A stretch of DNA of 64,000 nt, taken from the NCBI GenBank assembly GCA_013299105.1, contig JAAFJY010000001.1, forward strand, positions 452,978 through 516,977, read 5' to 3'. Every line of letters starts with the position of its first letter. Within the stretch, counting starts at the first letter, position 1. The notes under the pieces were generated by a model. That model searched no databases. It was not told the DNA's origin and was given only the letters and a program-made list of their open reading frames with translations. Positions 7,829-17,451 of this stretch are shown piece after piece. The position numbers and the translations under genes are program-made. The stretch comes from Chitinophagales bacterium. GTDB lineage: Bacteria > Bacteroidota > Bacteroidia > Chitinophagales > Saprospiraceae.

Positions 7829-8647
7829 TTACTTCAACTCAAACCTTCTCATCCAAGCCAAATAATTTTTGGGATCGACGATTTTGTACCCCTTGTTTTC
7901 AAAATCCTGCCATTCTTGTTCGATAGGGAAGCTGTAATAAGCGGGCATCCCCTGGTCTTGAGGATGAGTAGGTATCGCTTCTCCAGCTAAAATGCGCTGA
8001 ATGTTACTGGTCAGCAAATCACTCGCCGCAGGGTACAAACGTAAAATGTGGTCCAACAAGCTATCATTTGATTCCGCCAGAATCGAAACCGTACCCAAGA
8101 CTCGCCCTGTATCAATGGTGCCATCGTCGATGAAATGCAGGGTACCTGTGATCTCGGCATCACCATTTTGCAAGGCGCGGAACACAGCTAATACACCCCG
8201 GTACTCCGGCAAGCGTCCTGAGTGGAAATTGACCACTCCCAAGTGGGGAATTTTCAAAAATTCAGCACCAAAGATCCGACCATAACGCACTGACAAGACT
8301 AGATCTGGTCTCAGGCTGCGAAACTGCTCCAGGGCTGCTGGGCTGCGCACATCGTTGCAAGAGGCGATGGGTATCCCATATTTTTGTGCCAACTCGCCAA
8401 AACTAAACCAGTGTTCGCCCCGTAGATCGCGCTTGGCGGCCTCCCATGCTGGAAAAAGAAGTTCATTGGGCAGATTTTGCTCAAAAAACTTGAGCGCTTG
8501 CAATTGAAAGGGTACTTCCTTTTGGGCCCCACCTACTTTATCTGACAAAAAAACATGGCTGACCAAGTGATGGATGCTGGGCAAGAGGCAATTGAGATTG
8601 ACCAAGCTGGCTAGGTCGCGGTTGGTGAAGATGATGATTTTAGGCAT
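7829..8647 (-). CDS. Formyltransferase-fold protein (methionyl-tRNA formyltransferase-like)
   Basis: A 272-residue protein with the formyltransferase fold. Key residues of the family are visible: N140 and H142 in VVNFHSGRLPEYRG and the Asp of HFIDDGTIDTG (D174/D175), equivalent to the Asn-His-Asp set that transfers formyl from N10-formyl-tetrahydrofolate. It lacks the C-terminal tRNA-binding domain of Fmt, so it is not the general initiator-tRNA enzyme; a sugar-nucleotide N-formyltransferase or small-molecule transferase is more likely, but the acceptor cannot be read. ATG 8647 fits the N-terminal beta strand (PKIIIFTNRD). It begins 7 bases after the sensor gene's stop and is probably co-transcribed with it. 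Confidence 0.8.
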   Translation of the reverse strand: MPKIIIFTNRDLASLVNLNCLLPSIHHLVSHVFLSDKVGGAQKEVPFQLQALKFFEQNLPNELLFPAWEAAKRDLRGEHWFSFGELAQKYGIPIASCNDVRSPAALEQFRSLRPDLVLSVRYGRIFGAEFLKIPHLGVVNFHSGRLPEYRGVLAVFRALQNGDAEITGTLHFIDDGTIDTGRVLGTVSILAESNDSLLDHILRLYPAASDLLTSNIQRILAGEAIPTHPQDQGMPAYYSFPIEQEWQDFENKGYKIVDPKNYLAWMRRFELK

Positions 8648-8654
8648 GTTATGG

Positions 8655-11600
8655 TCATTCACTTGGCAATTTACCAAATTCCTTCTTATAGGTTTTGGTA
8701 AAGTAGGAAGGCGTATTGAACCCCACTTGATACGCTACTTCGGCTACGGTAAGATTGCTGGTTTCGAGCAATTGTTGTGCCCGCATCAAGCGTACTTGAC
8801 GGATATAGGCATTGCCCGACAGGTTAGTCAGGCTCTGGAGTTTGCGGTACAGTTGCATTTTACTCATGCCCAGCGCAGCCTCCAGGCGATCCACATTGAA
8901 GTTTACATCGGCAATGTTTTCTTCAATGAGGCCAATGACTTTTTGCAAAAACAACTCGTCTTTTTTGGCAATGGATCCAGCTTGTTTCGCTTCTGTTTCG
9001 CCAGGTTTCAGCAGTTTAGAGTAATAAGCCTGCAATCGTTGTCTTTGTTCCAATAGGTTGCGGATGCGGGCAGCCAACACCTTGAAATGAAAAGGCTTGG
9101 TGAGGTAATCATCCGCTCCGGTTTCCAAACCGATCAGTTGGCTTTCTACCACCGAGCGAGAAGTCAACAACACAAAGGGAATGTGTGAAGTTTTTTCATC
9201 GTTTTTCAGCGCCTTACACAATTCGAAACCGTCCATTTCGGGCATCAGTAGGTCGCTGACAATGAGGTTGGGTAAATATTTCAGCGCCAAGTCTTTGGCT
9301 ATTTTACCATTTTCAGCGCTCATCACGGTGTATTCCGAGCCCAAGTTCATTTCCAGGTAATTGCGCATTTCTTCGTTGTCGTCAGCAATGAGAATAATCT
9401 TGGCTAAGGCTAGTTCTTTTTCACTTTTTAATGCCTGACCGTTGCTCAATTTTAGTTCCGGTTCAGGAGAAAACCATTCTTGTTGCTGCCCCCCTTGCTC
9501 GCTGCCCAACCATTCGGCCGGGAAAGCTTTAGCATAAATTGGAATTTGAACACTAAATTGGGTACCCACACCCTGTTCACTTGCTACTTGGATGTCTCCC
9601 CCGTGAATTTTTACCAGTTCTCTGGTCAATGCCAATCCAACGCCAGTTCCTGCCTGTTTTTGGTAGTGCTGGCGATCAATTTGGAAAAATCGCTGAAACA
9701 AATGCTCTAATTCCTGCTTTGAGATACCATGCCCAGTATCCTTGACACAAAAAGTCAAAAAGGGCCTTTCCTGCCCTTCAATTTGGGCTTCAAAGACCAC
9801 TGTGCCCCCTTTCGTGGTAACCTTCAAAGCATTAGACAGTAGATTGTAAAGGATTTTTTCCAAGGCATCAGCATCAAACCAAGCTTGCTGCTCGGCAAAT
9901 GGGGCATCAAAAACTAAAAAAACACCTTGTTTTTCGGCTTGATAATCGAAAGAATGCACGGTTTTTTCTAAAAGCGATCGAATGTCTTGCTGGTCAATAT
10001 GCAAATGAAAACGATTGGCATCTATCTTAGATAAATCGAGTAGTTGGTTCACCAAACGGACCAAACGGCTAGCGTTGCGGCGAATAATAGCGTAGCGTTC
10101 ACGGGTTTTTTCTTTGCCTAAATCCTGTGTGTTCAACAGCTGCTCGATAGGGTCAAGGATCAGGGTAAGTGGTGTACGGAGTTCATGTGAAATATTGGTA
10201 AAAAAATTGGTCTTCATTTGGTCCAAAGCCCGAATATTGTCAGTTTCAATTGCTTGGATGCGCAGTTGAGATTTCAGTTCTTCGCGTTTTCGTACGTGAT
10301 CGCGGTACAGCCAAAGGGCAAAAGCAAAAAGCAAAAAGTAAACCAATATTGCAGGCCAAGACAAATACCAGGGGGCTGCAACGCGCAATTCAAGGCTACG
10401 GCCTTTTTCGTCCCAAATCCCATCGCTATTGGCCGCTTTTACTCGAAAGGTATATGTCCCCGGACTCAGGTTGGTGTACGTTGCACTGCGCTCTTTGCCA
10501 GCATAAATCCAATCTTCGTTGAAGCCTTCCAATTTATACGCATAGGTACATTCATTATTGGGCTGAAAAAAAAGCGCTACAAAATCAAGGGTGATTGATC
10601 GGGCCTGGAAGTAACTCAGGCGCAAACATTTGGTTTCATCCAAGCTTTTTTCAAGTGGCGACCCCGTAGCCTGAGGCGTAGCAACCTGGTTCAGTAGGCG
10701 CAAGTTGCTGAAATACATGCGTGGCCTGCGTTGGTCGTCCTTTACATCCTTAGGGTTAAAGTAGTTGAGCCCGTGCATGCCCCCGAAATACAATCGGCCA
10801 TCAGGTGCTTGGTAAGATAGGTTGTTGAAAAACTCTTTGCCCTTCAATCCGTCCCGATTGCTAAAAGTTCGATAGGAGTTTTTTGCAAAATCAATCCTAC
10901 AAATTCCTTCATTGGTGGCTACCCAAAGCCTGCCCTGGTCATCGTCCTGGATGCTGCGAATTACATCATTGGGTAACCCATTATGGATACTGTAACGTTG
11001 GAAATCACCAGTTTTTGCTTTGTACAAATACAAACCGCTGCCATTGGTGCCTACCCAAATGCGTTTTTTACGGTCACAAAACACATTGTTGATGTGGCGT
11101 TGATTAGGGTCTCGATCTGGGTTTCGGTCCAACAGCATAGGGATAACTTCACCTGTGCGAGGGAAATAACGCCAAATACCCTGGTTATAGGTCCCGATCC
11201 AAAAAGTACCATATTCGTCGGTGGTGATGCTGGTTAAGGAAGCAATAGATTGTTTGAGTACATTGGTCACTTCTTTCTTGACTGGATCAAAACGCAAGAA
11301 CTGACCTAAACTAGTCCCCATCCAATAATAACCATCATAAAAAAAGACATTGGTCTGTACTCTAAATACTGGTCCCTTGGGTTCTTGTAAAGTGTAGCGA
11401 TACTGTGTAAAGGTTTCCCCTCCATCCGCTGAGTAGTAAAAACCTTCATGCCAAATGGGTATAATCATTTCTCGGCCTCGGGTGTGCAGAGTGGTGATGT
11501 CTTTGTCATGAAGTATTAGCGTACTGGTTCCAGTTCGATCATCCACAAACAAAAGCCCTCGAGAGGTTGCCGCCCAAAAGCCCTTTTCGTTGGAGCCAAG

Positions 11601-12665
11601 CCCAGTTACTTTGTTTACACTAATGCTATTGATCGGCGAGTAATGGCCAAATGTTAGCGGCTTAGAATAAACAATGTTGATACCTCCTTCCCAAATGCCG
11701 ATCCAAATATTTCCAAATGCGTCGCAATAAACGGTGTGAAGGGCATGGCTACTAAGGTGACCCAGTTTTGAATCTGGGGGAATAAAGGAGGGATCACGCA
11801 AAGTTTCAGCGTCGACTACAATCATGCCCGCATCACAGGTAATCCACAGTTTGCCATTATGGTCCTCTATAAATTTCCGCATCAAATTTCGGCCTTCAAA
11901 TTCCCCTTGATAGAAGATGGCAGATTTTAATGCCTTTTTTTGTTCATCATATACAAAAATTCCTTGTTGATTTGTACTACACAAGATTTTACCGCCACTG
12001 GTTTGAGCAAGATTGTTTATCCGCCCTACTGCTACGGGAAGTGGTTTTTTGCTCCATGCTATTTGCTTGAAATCCCCTTTGAAGTTATCTGCCATCCAGA
12101 TTTCTCCTTGTGAATCACCTATCCATACTCGTTTTTGTCGATCGATAAAAAGGGAGCTGTAAGGAGCAGAAGGAGGTATCTTATCCAGGGTCTGGACTTT
12201 ATTCGTTGAGTCGATTTTAAAAATTCGATTGAGACCTATCATCCAAACATTTCCCTCTGGATCCTCCGCAAAACCTGAAATTTCAAAATGCTGAATATCT
12301 AAACCCTCAACTGTACGCGTAAAGCGGGTTATTTTTTCTGTGGTGCGGTCCAACAAATTGAGCCCACCCGTAGAAGTACCAATCCAAAGTCGGCCCCTAG
12401 AGTCCTCAAAAATGCTACGGATGTCATTGTTGGAAAGGGTGTTGGGGTCTTTGAAATCGCTGCGGTAAACCTTGAACCCATAACCGTCATAGCGATTCAG
12501 GCCATCCATACTGCCAAACCACAAGAAACCCTTGCGATCTTGCAGAATACATTGGATGCTGCTTTGCGACAAACCATCGGCTGAACTGAGTTTTTGAAAG
12601 TGGTATTGTGTAAATCCTTGAACAGCCCACAGCATAGCAAAGTAAACAGCTAGCGATCTTAACAT
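8655..12665 (-). CDS. Hybrid two-component system sensor/response regulator (Reg_prop, Y_Y_Y, HisKA, REC, AraC)
   Basis: A 1336-residue one-protein two-component system. After a signal peptide (LRSLAVYFAMLWAVQGFTQ) come about 650 residues of Reg_prop beta-propeller repeats (e.g. DRKGFLWFGSMDGLNRYD, DSRGRLWIGTSTGGLN), a Y_Y_Y domain near 680-745, one membrane helix near 765-785, HisKA with the phosphoacceptor in NISHELRTPL (about H826), an HATPase domain, a receiver domain with the phosphoacceptor Asp in IVSDLLMPEMDGFEL (about D1137) and an AraC-type DNA-binding domain at the end (LTVAEVAYQVGFNTPSYFTK). In Bacteroidota such proteins sense oligosaccharides in the periplasm and activate adjacent degradation genes. 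The glycosidase pair upstream is a likely target. Confidence 0.95.
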   Translation of the reverse strand: MLRSLAVYFAMLWAVQGFTQYHFQKLSSADGLSQSSIQCILQDRKGFLWFGSMDGLNRYDGYGFKVYRSDFKDPNTLSNNDIRSIFEDSRGRLWIGTSTGGLNLLDRTTEKITRFTRTVEGLDIQHFEISGFAEDPEGNVWMIGLNRIFKIDSTNKVQTLDKIPPSAPYSSLFIDRQKRVWIGDSQGEIWMADNFKGDFKQIAWSKKPLPVAVGRINNLAQTSGGKILCSTNQQGIFVYDEQKKALKSAIFYQGEFEGRNLMRKFIEDHNGKLWITCDAGMIVVDAETLRDPSFIPPDSKLGHLSSHALHTVYCDAFGNIWIGIWEGGINIVYSKPLTFGHYSPINSISVNKVTGLGSNEKGFWAATSRGLLFVDDRTGTSTLILHDKDITTLHTRGREMIIPIWHEGFYYSADGGETFTQYRYTLQEPKGPVFRVQTNVFFYDGYYWMGTSLGQFLRFDPVKKEVTNVLKQSIASLTSITTDEYGTFWIGTYNQGIWRYFPRTGEVIPMLLDRNPDRDPNQRHINNVFCDRKKRIWVGTNGSGLYLYKAKTGDFQRYSIHNGLPNDVIRSIQDDDQGRLWVATNEGICRIDFAKNSYRTFSNRDGLKGKEFFNNLSYQAPDGRLYFGGMHGLNYFNPKDVKDDQRRPRMYFSNLRLLNQVATPQATGSPLEKSLDETKCLRLSYFQARSITLDFVALFFQPNNECTYAYKLEGFNEDWIYAGKERSATYTNLSPGTYTFRVKAANSDGIWDEKGRSLELRVAAPWYLSWPAILVYFLLFAFALWLYRDHVRKREELKSQLRIQAIETDNIRALDQMKTNFFTNISHELRTPLTLILDPIEQLLNTQDLGKEKTRERYAIIRRNASRLVRLVNQLLDLSKIDANRFHLHIDQQDIRSLLEKTVHSFDYQAEKQGVFLVFDAPFAEQQAWFDADALEKILYNLLSNALKVTTKGGTVVFEAQIEGQERPFLTFCVKDTGHGISKQELEHLFQRFFQIDRQHYQKQAGTGVGLALTRELVKIHGGDIQVASEQGVGTQFSVQIPIYAKAFPAEWLGSEQGGQQQEWFSPEPELKLSNGQALKSEKELALAKIILIADDNEEMRNYLEMNLGSEYTVMSAENGKIAKDLALKYLPNLIVSDLLMPEMDGFELCKALKNDEKTSHIPFVLLTSRSVVESQLIGLETGADDYLTKPFHFKVLAARIRNLLEQRQRLQAYYSKLLKPGETEAKQAGSIAKKDELFLQKVIGLIEENIADVNFNVDRLEAALGMSKMQLYRKLQSLTNLSGNAYIRQVRLMRAQQLLETSNLTVAEVAYQVGFNTPSYFTKTYKKEFGKLPSE

Positions 12666-12797
12666 GCTTGTAGGTGATTTTAACTCGAACACCAAGGTAG
12701 ACTTTCGATTGGTAAAATGCCAAATAAAAATATGGTTTACCTAAAAATAGATAATTTTTCCATTGTTTAATCTTTAAACCACGTGCGGATGGAAAAC

Positions 12798-14069
12798 TTA
12801 CTCCACCAAAAAAGGCAAATTTCCTACTGCAAATTTTCCTGCATTTTCATCGTAGCTGTAAATAAAAACGCGGTACTGACCCACTTGTAAAGGGGCTTTG
12901 AATGACCAGTTTTTTTCATCAGCAATCAGTGTTGCGGGAGTGATTATTGCTCCAGGTTTTTCGCCCTGACCAGCATAGGCCGCAGGGATTACTTCCCGAC
13001 GCACGTCAAAATATGTTTTGAACTGGGGGGATTTTGGGTCAATTACACAATACATGCCGAGGTTTTCACCTACCTTTACCCGGATGTTTTGTACATCCGA
13101 ATAGCCTTTCATTTCAATCTTACCGAACCGAGGAATAAAATCATCCATTGGTATTTTCTTCCAAGCCTCACACATGGCTGCTACCGTTTCGGTATAGCGC
13201 CCTTGTGCGTCAAACATACCGTACCACGTGTGGGTAATTTCCTGTTTATGGTGCCAGTAAAAAACGTAGGAACCCAGGCAGAATCCTGGGTTGCCCAGGA
13301 TATCCTCTTGGTACCTTTTCCGATAGCTATTGGCTTTTTCACTTGAGTTTTGTTCCAAGGGCACTTTCCACGTAGTTTTGGGTCTTTCCCAGTGCCCGTC
13401 GGGGCCCCACTCCGTGACCACCAGTGGCTTGGAGTAATGCACACTTATCTGCTTTATTTTCTCGCCCAAGTCGGCATAAGCATTCAAACCAATGAGGTCT
13501 AAATTGGGGCATTGTTTTTCTATTTCGACAATTTTCTGCGGCATGTCACTGGTGCCGATGACCGTCATGACAGGATGATTGGGATCGATTTTGTGGATGG
13601 ACTTGGCCAGGTCGTTCAACACATCCCAAAGTTTGCGGTTGTAAGGCTTACCGGGAGGAATCCAATCCAACTCATTGCCCAGGGCCCAAATCAGAAGCGC
13701 TGGGTGATCTTTGAGTTTTTTTACCTGTTCTAGAGTCTCTTTTTTAAGCCTGGCCACGCGTTTTTTATCGTTCCAATCCATGCCATCGCGTTCGCCGGGG
13801 ATGGAAAGCCCATAAAGCGCAGTCATTCCGTTTACTAGTGCCGAATCCAAGCCTTTTCTTCCGCCATAAGTACGAATCGAATTGGCTCCACATTGCGCAG
13901 CAAATTTGAACCGGCTGCCAGCTACTACTCCTTTGATGAAAAAGGGTTGATGATTGACTCGAAGCTCAAAAGCCCCTTTGTTTCCCAGAATCTCAACATG
14001 GAGGGCTTGGGGAAAAAGCGATTGAACCAGGCCAAACCACAGGAAACATAAAAACGCAGCATTTTTCAT
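12798..14069 (-). CDS. Exported glycoside hydrolase, GH2-type TIM barrel
   Basis: A 423-residue protein with a signal peptide (AFLCFLWFGLVQSLFPQA). The N-terminal part has the short ELRVNHQPFFIKGV strand pair that precedes GH2/GH5-like barrels, followed by GANSIRTYG. The acid/base Glu is in LIWALGNELD and the nucleophile Glu in PLVVTEWGPDGHW. After the barrel comes a beta-rich C-terminal domain of about 110 residues. It lacks the sugar-binding and immunoglobulin-like domains of full GH2 enzymes. The substrate is unknown. It starts 2 bases beyond the GH3 gene's stop, so the two form an operon; the sensor gene follows after a 132-base gap. Confidence 0.85.
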   Translation of the reverse strand: MKNAAFLCFLWFGLVQSLFPQALHVEILGNKGAFELRVNHQPFFIKGVVAGSRFKFAAQCGANSIRTYGGRKGLDSALVNGMTALYGLSIPGERDGMDWNDKKRVARLKKETLEQVKKLKDHPALLIWALGNELDWIPPGKPYNRKLWDVLNDLAKSIHKIDPNHPVMTVIGTSDMPQKIVEIEKQCPNLDLIGLNAYADLGEKIKQISVHYSKPLVVTEWGPDGHWERPKTTWKVPLEQNSSEKANSYRKRYQEDILGNPGFCLGSYVFYWHHKQEITHTWYGMFDAQGRYTETVAAMCEAWKKIPMDDFIPRFGKIEMKGYSDVQNIRVKVGENLGMYCVIDPKSPQFKTYFDVRREVIPAAYAGQGEKPGAIITPATLIADEKNWSFKAPLQVGQYRVFIYSYDENAGKFAVGNLPFLVE

Positions 14070-14071
14070 GG

Positions 14072-17068
14072 TCAGGGTTGCTGTGCAGAAGTAAACGCCA
14101 CTTGAGTTGGTTTCCCCCCTTTAATCGCTTTATAGATGGTTCCATGAATGCGCTGGCGAGTGTCTAGGCGCTCTAGCTTGGTATTGTGCTGAGTAGGGTA
14201 GGTGCGGTTAGATAAAAACACGTACACCAGATTGTGGGCCGGATCTACCCAAGTACAAGTGCCCGTGAAACCAGTATGTCCAAAAGTTTGGGTAGAGGTG
14301 TGCATCGACATGTTGCTGGGGATGCCACTCACCGGGCGCATGTCGAAACCAATTCCCCGGCGACTGCTACGTGGGTGGTGCGATACGAATTGTTGTAATG
14401 TCCCATTCTCGATGAAACGATGGCCGCCGTAGTAGCCCCTTTGCAGGTACATTTGCATGATGACGGCCAGGTCGTTAGCGGTGCCGAATAGACCTGCATG
14501 ACCACTCACGCCGCCGAGCATGGCCGCCCCCATGTCGTGTACATAGCCCTGTACCCGCTGCATGCGGAAGTAACGGTCTTCTTCGGTAGGTGGAATTTGG
14601 TCGATCGAAAATTTCTTCCAGGGGTTGAAAGTCATGGTTTGCAGGCCCATGGGGGCATAAAATTCATCGTTGACAAACTCGTCAAATGATTTTCCACTGA
14701 AACGAGACACCATATCAGCTAGCATGTAAAAACCCAAGTCACTGTACCGGTAATTGAGGTTGGGACGCAACTCTGACTGCTGGATGGATTGGAAAATAGT
14801 ATCCCTGTACTTGTCTTTCAGAAACAGGTTGGCAGCAACGGGCATGTTGAAACTATCGCGGGCTTCGCTGCGGTAGTAAGTTTCCATGTTCAGCTTGCCG
14901 ATGGTTTCGGGCTTTTTACCCATGGTCATTTTGTAAAAAGGAATCCAACCCGTTAAGCCCGCATTGTGGGCCATGATGTCGTGGATGGTCATCAGGGCCT
15001 TGTTGGTTTTTTGCAATTCGGGCAAGTATTCACTCAAGGGGTGCTTGAGGTCAATTTTTCCCTGGTCCACAAATTTCATGATCGAAGGCGTAGTCGCGGC
15101 GATTTTGGTGATCGAGGCCAGATCGAATATATCGTCCACCTGCATGGGCCTGTCGCGGGTGTAGGTATGGTAGCCAAAGGCCTTTTCATACACCACATTG
15201 CCGTCTTTGGCGATCAAAACCACGCAACCAGGCATCGCCCCGTTGTTGATGGCTTCTTGCGCCAGTAGTTCGATGCGGCGCAAAGTATCAGAGCTGATGC
15301 CTGCGGCTTCAGGAATGGTGTAACCAAAACGGCCTGCGGGCGCGGTTTCTTCACCAGCATTCAAGCGGCTTGTAGCAGATGCAGTTACGGGCAAGCGGCC
15401 CCGAATGCCAAAGGCTCCGAACAAGCTCTGGGCCGCCAGGTCTTGCACCACCTCTTCGCCATCGTAGCATTCGAGTACCCAATCTAGTTCGTCGAAGTAT
15501 TTGAGGCTGTAAGGCGAGCCAAATACGGCCAACACCACACGGGTTTTTCCTTTGAGTTTGTGCAAAAAGTCGATGGTGCTTTGGGTCAGGCCAAAATTCT
15601 TGCTGGCCGCAGTGACCATGTCGTGCAAACCTACGATGACCACCTTGTTTTTGGCCAATTGAGTGATCAAAGCTGCTTGCCTTTCATCACTCAGTTCTTT
15701 TTCGGCCTGCAGATGGGTCATTTTCACATATGATCCCAAACGCTTCTGGAATGGCGTCATGCTGCTGGCACCAATGCTGAGGCTGGCAAAAGAAAGGGTG
15801 TCGAGCCGCCCAAAAGGAATCAGGTGGTCCTTGTTGCGGAGCAGAGTCAAGGCGTTTTTGATCAAATCGCGCTTCAGGGCCTCGGCTTGTGGGTTGTTGA
15901 GGTCTTTACGCACGTTTTCTACGTTGACAGGCGTGTATTTGGTCAAGCCCAAGCGGTATTTGTACTTCAAAATCCGCTTGACCGAAGCCTCGAACTGTTC
16001 TTTTGAAATTTTTCCCTCGCGCAGGTAACGCTTGATGGCCTCGATCGAAGCTACCGCGTTTTCGGGTACACATAGGATATCGTTGCCAGCCAGAATGGCC
16101 TCTGCCTCCGCAATGCCGTCGGTGAAGTACTTGGTCACGCCTTTCATTTCCAAGCCATCGGTAAACACCAGTCCATCAAATCCCATGGCCCGGCGCAAAA
16201 CATGCGTGACCGTATTGCGCGAGAGTGAGGTTGGGCGATTGGCACGGTCGTCGAGGGCAGGCACGTGCAAGTGAGCTACCATCACGCCACCGATCCCGTA
16301 ATTGATCAGCGATTTGAAAGGGTAAAACTCCACGCTATCCAGGCGCGACATGGGGTGCTTGATCACTGGCAGGTCGTAATGGGAATCCACATCGGTATCG
16401 CCATGACCAGGGAAATGCTTGGCGCAGGCCAAAACCCCGTGGTCCTGCATGCCTTTCATGTACATGTAAGCCTTGACCGAAACATTGTTGCGGTCTTCCC
16501 CAAATGAGCGATAGCCGATGACCGGGTTGCGGGGATTGTTGTTCACATCGCTATCAGGAGCGAAATTGACGGTCAAGCCCACACGTTTGCACTGTTTAGC
16601 GATCTCTTCGCCCATGCGATAAATGAGGTCATTGTCTTGAATGGCCCCCAGCATCATTTGCTTGGGAAATGCCATTACACTCTCTTTCATGCGCATGGCC
16701 AAGCCCCATTCACCGTCAATGGCCACCATCAGGGGTACTTTGGCCAGGCTTTGGTAGCGATTGGTGAGTTCCAATTGCTTTTCGGGCGTACCCTGAAAAA
16801 AGCACATGCCACCCACCTTGTATTTGCGCACAAATTCTTCTACCTGGGCCACATGGTCCGCTCCCCGGTCCGAATGTGCCCTCACCATGACCAATTGCCC
16901 TACTTTTTCGTCTTCCGAGAGGGTCTGAAATACCGAATCTACCCAGCGTTTTTCAGTTGCGGTAGGTTCTTGTATGCTGTAAACTTTTTGTGCGAAAACG
17001 TCATGCTCACTGAGGATTGTCATCAGCAGGGCAAGGGAGGCAAGCAAGTTAGTCGTTACTGGTCTCAT
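14072..17068 (-). CDS. GH3 beta-N-acetylglucosaminidase fused to class C beta-lactamase-type serine hydrolase
   Basis: A 998-residue exported two-domain protein. The first domain is a GH3 glycosidase with the NagZ signature KHFPGHGDTDVDSH at about residue 223 and the nucleophile Asp in LVFTDGLEM near 304, which points to beta-N-acetylglucosaminidase activity on peptidoglycan fragments. A GH3 C-terminal-like region links to a serine beta-lactamase/D-Ala carboxypeptidase fold (about 590-990) with SxxK at SITK (about 652), YSDLGFYML and a late HTGFTGTCTWVDP motif in the KTG position. The fusion is known in Bacteroidota and fits joint attack on glycan and peptide of cell-wall material. ATG 17068 gives a better signal peptide than the upstream start at 17086. 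Confidence 0.92.
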   Translation of the reverse strand: MRPVTTNLLASLALLMTILSEHDVFAQKVYSIQEPTATEKRWVDSVFQTLSEDEKVGQLVMVRAHSDRGADHVAQVEEFVRKYKVGGMCFFQGTPEKQLELTNRYQSLAKVPLMVAIDGEWGLAMRMKESVMAFPKQMMLGAIQDNDLIYRMGEEIAKQCKRVGLTVNFAPDSDVNNNPRNPVIGYRSFGEDRNNVSVKAYMYMKGMQDHGVLACAKHFPGHGDTDVDSHYDLPVIKHPMSRLDSVEFYPFKSLINYGIGGVMVAHLHVPALDDRANRPTSLSRNTVTHVLRRAMGFDGLVFTDGLEMKGVTKYFTDGIAEAEAILAGNDILCVPENAVASIEAIKRYLREGKISKEQFEASVKRILKYKYRLGLTKYTPVNVENVRKDLNNPQAEALKRDLIKNALTLLRNKDHLIPFGRLDTLSFASLSIGASSMTPFQKRLGSYVKMTHLQAEKELSDERQAALITQLAKNKVVIVGLHDMVTAASKNFGLTQSTIDFLHKLKGKTRVVLAVFGSPYSLKYFDELDWVLECYDGEEVVQDLAAQSLFGAFGIRGRLPVTASATSRLNAGEETAPAGRFGYTIPEAAGISSDTLRRIELLAQEAINNGAMPGCVVLIAKDGNVVYEKAFGYHTYTRDRPMQVDDIFDLASITKIAATTPSIMKFVDQGKIDLKHPLSEYLPELQKTNKALMTIHDIMAHNAGLTGWIPFYKMTMGKKPETIGKLNMETYYRSEARDSFNMPVAANLFLKDKYRDTIFQSIQQSELRPNLNYRYSDLGFYMLADMVSRFSGKSFDEFVNDEFYAPMGLQTMTFNPWKKFSIDQIPPTEEDRYFRMQRVQGYVHDMGAAMLGGVSGHAGLFGTANDLAVIMQMYLQRGYYGGHRFIENGTLQQFVSHHPRSSRRGIGFDMRPVSGIPSNMSMHTSTQTFGHTGFTGTCTWVDPAHNLVYVFLSNRTYPTQHNTKLERLDTRQRIHGTIYKAIKGGKPTQVAFTSAQQP

Positions 17069-17451
17069 AATAAGGTTCAAAAGCAAGATTTAACAAAATA
17101 GACTGATATGGGCTGAATGGTGTTGTGAATTCTCCCGAAAACTGGAAAAATCCCTCCAATGAAAAAGTAAAAGTTCTTGGGAAAAATAGCGTGCAGAGAT
17201 GCTCTCAGTGGCTAAATATAGGTCCTTTAGCCGAGACTACAAGGCTGAGGCCGATTTTTTGCGGAAAATTAACGTTTTGGGGTGGTGATCGTTCAGGGAA
17301 AAAAGCATGCTCTTTAGCCCGAAATTGGAAACATTTATCTATTCTTGGGCCAAGATTGTAAAAAATTCCTGAAATTGATCCTCATCTCTATGTTCCCTTC
17401 TTTTCAACATTTCAACCCTGGTCTTTTCAACTAAAAAACCGCCTGCGTAGT
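17069..17451. other. Divergent intergenic region, no gene seen
   Basis: This 383-base gap separates the minus-strand GH3 operon from the plus-strand amidohydrolase and must hold both promoters. I see no convincing TTTG-N19-TAnnTTTG match. At 17398-17432 it holds a CTTTTCAAC..TTCAAC motif cluster that recurs before the trpB2-like gene and next to scpA. Confidence 0.5.

Noticed and set aside
7744-7990. Short plus-strand frames spanning the end of the family A element
   Set aside because: Start inside the repeat and run antisense into the formyltransferase gene; not conserved in the second copy.
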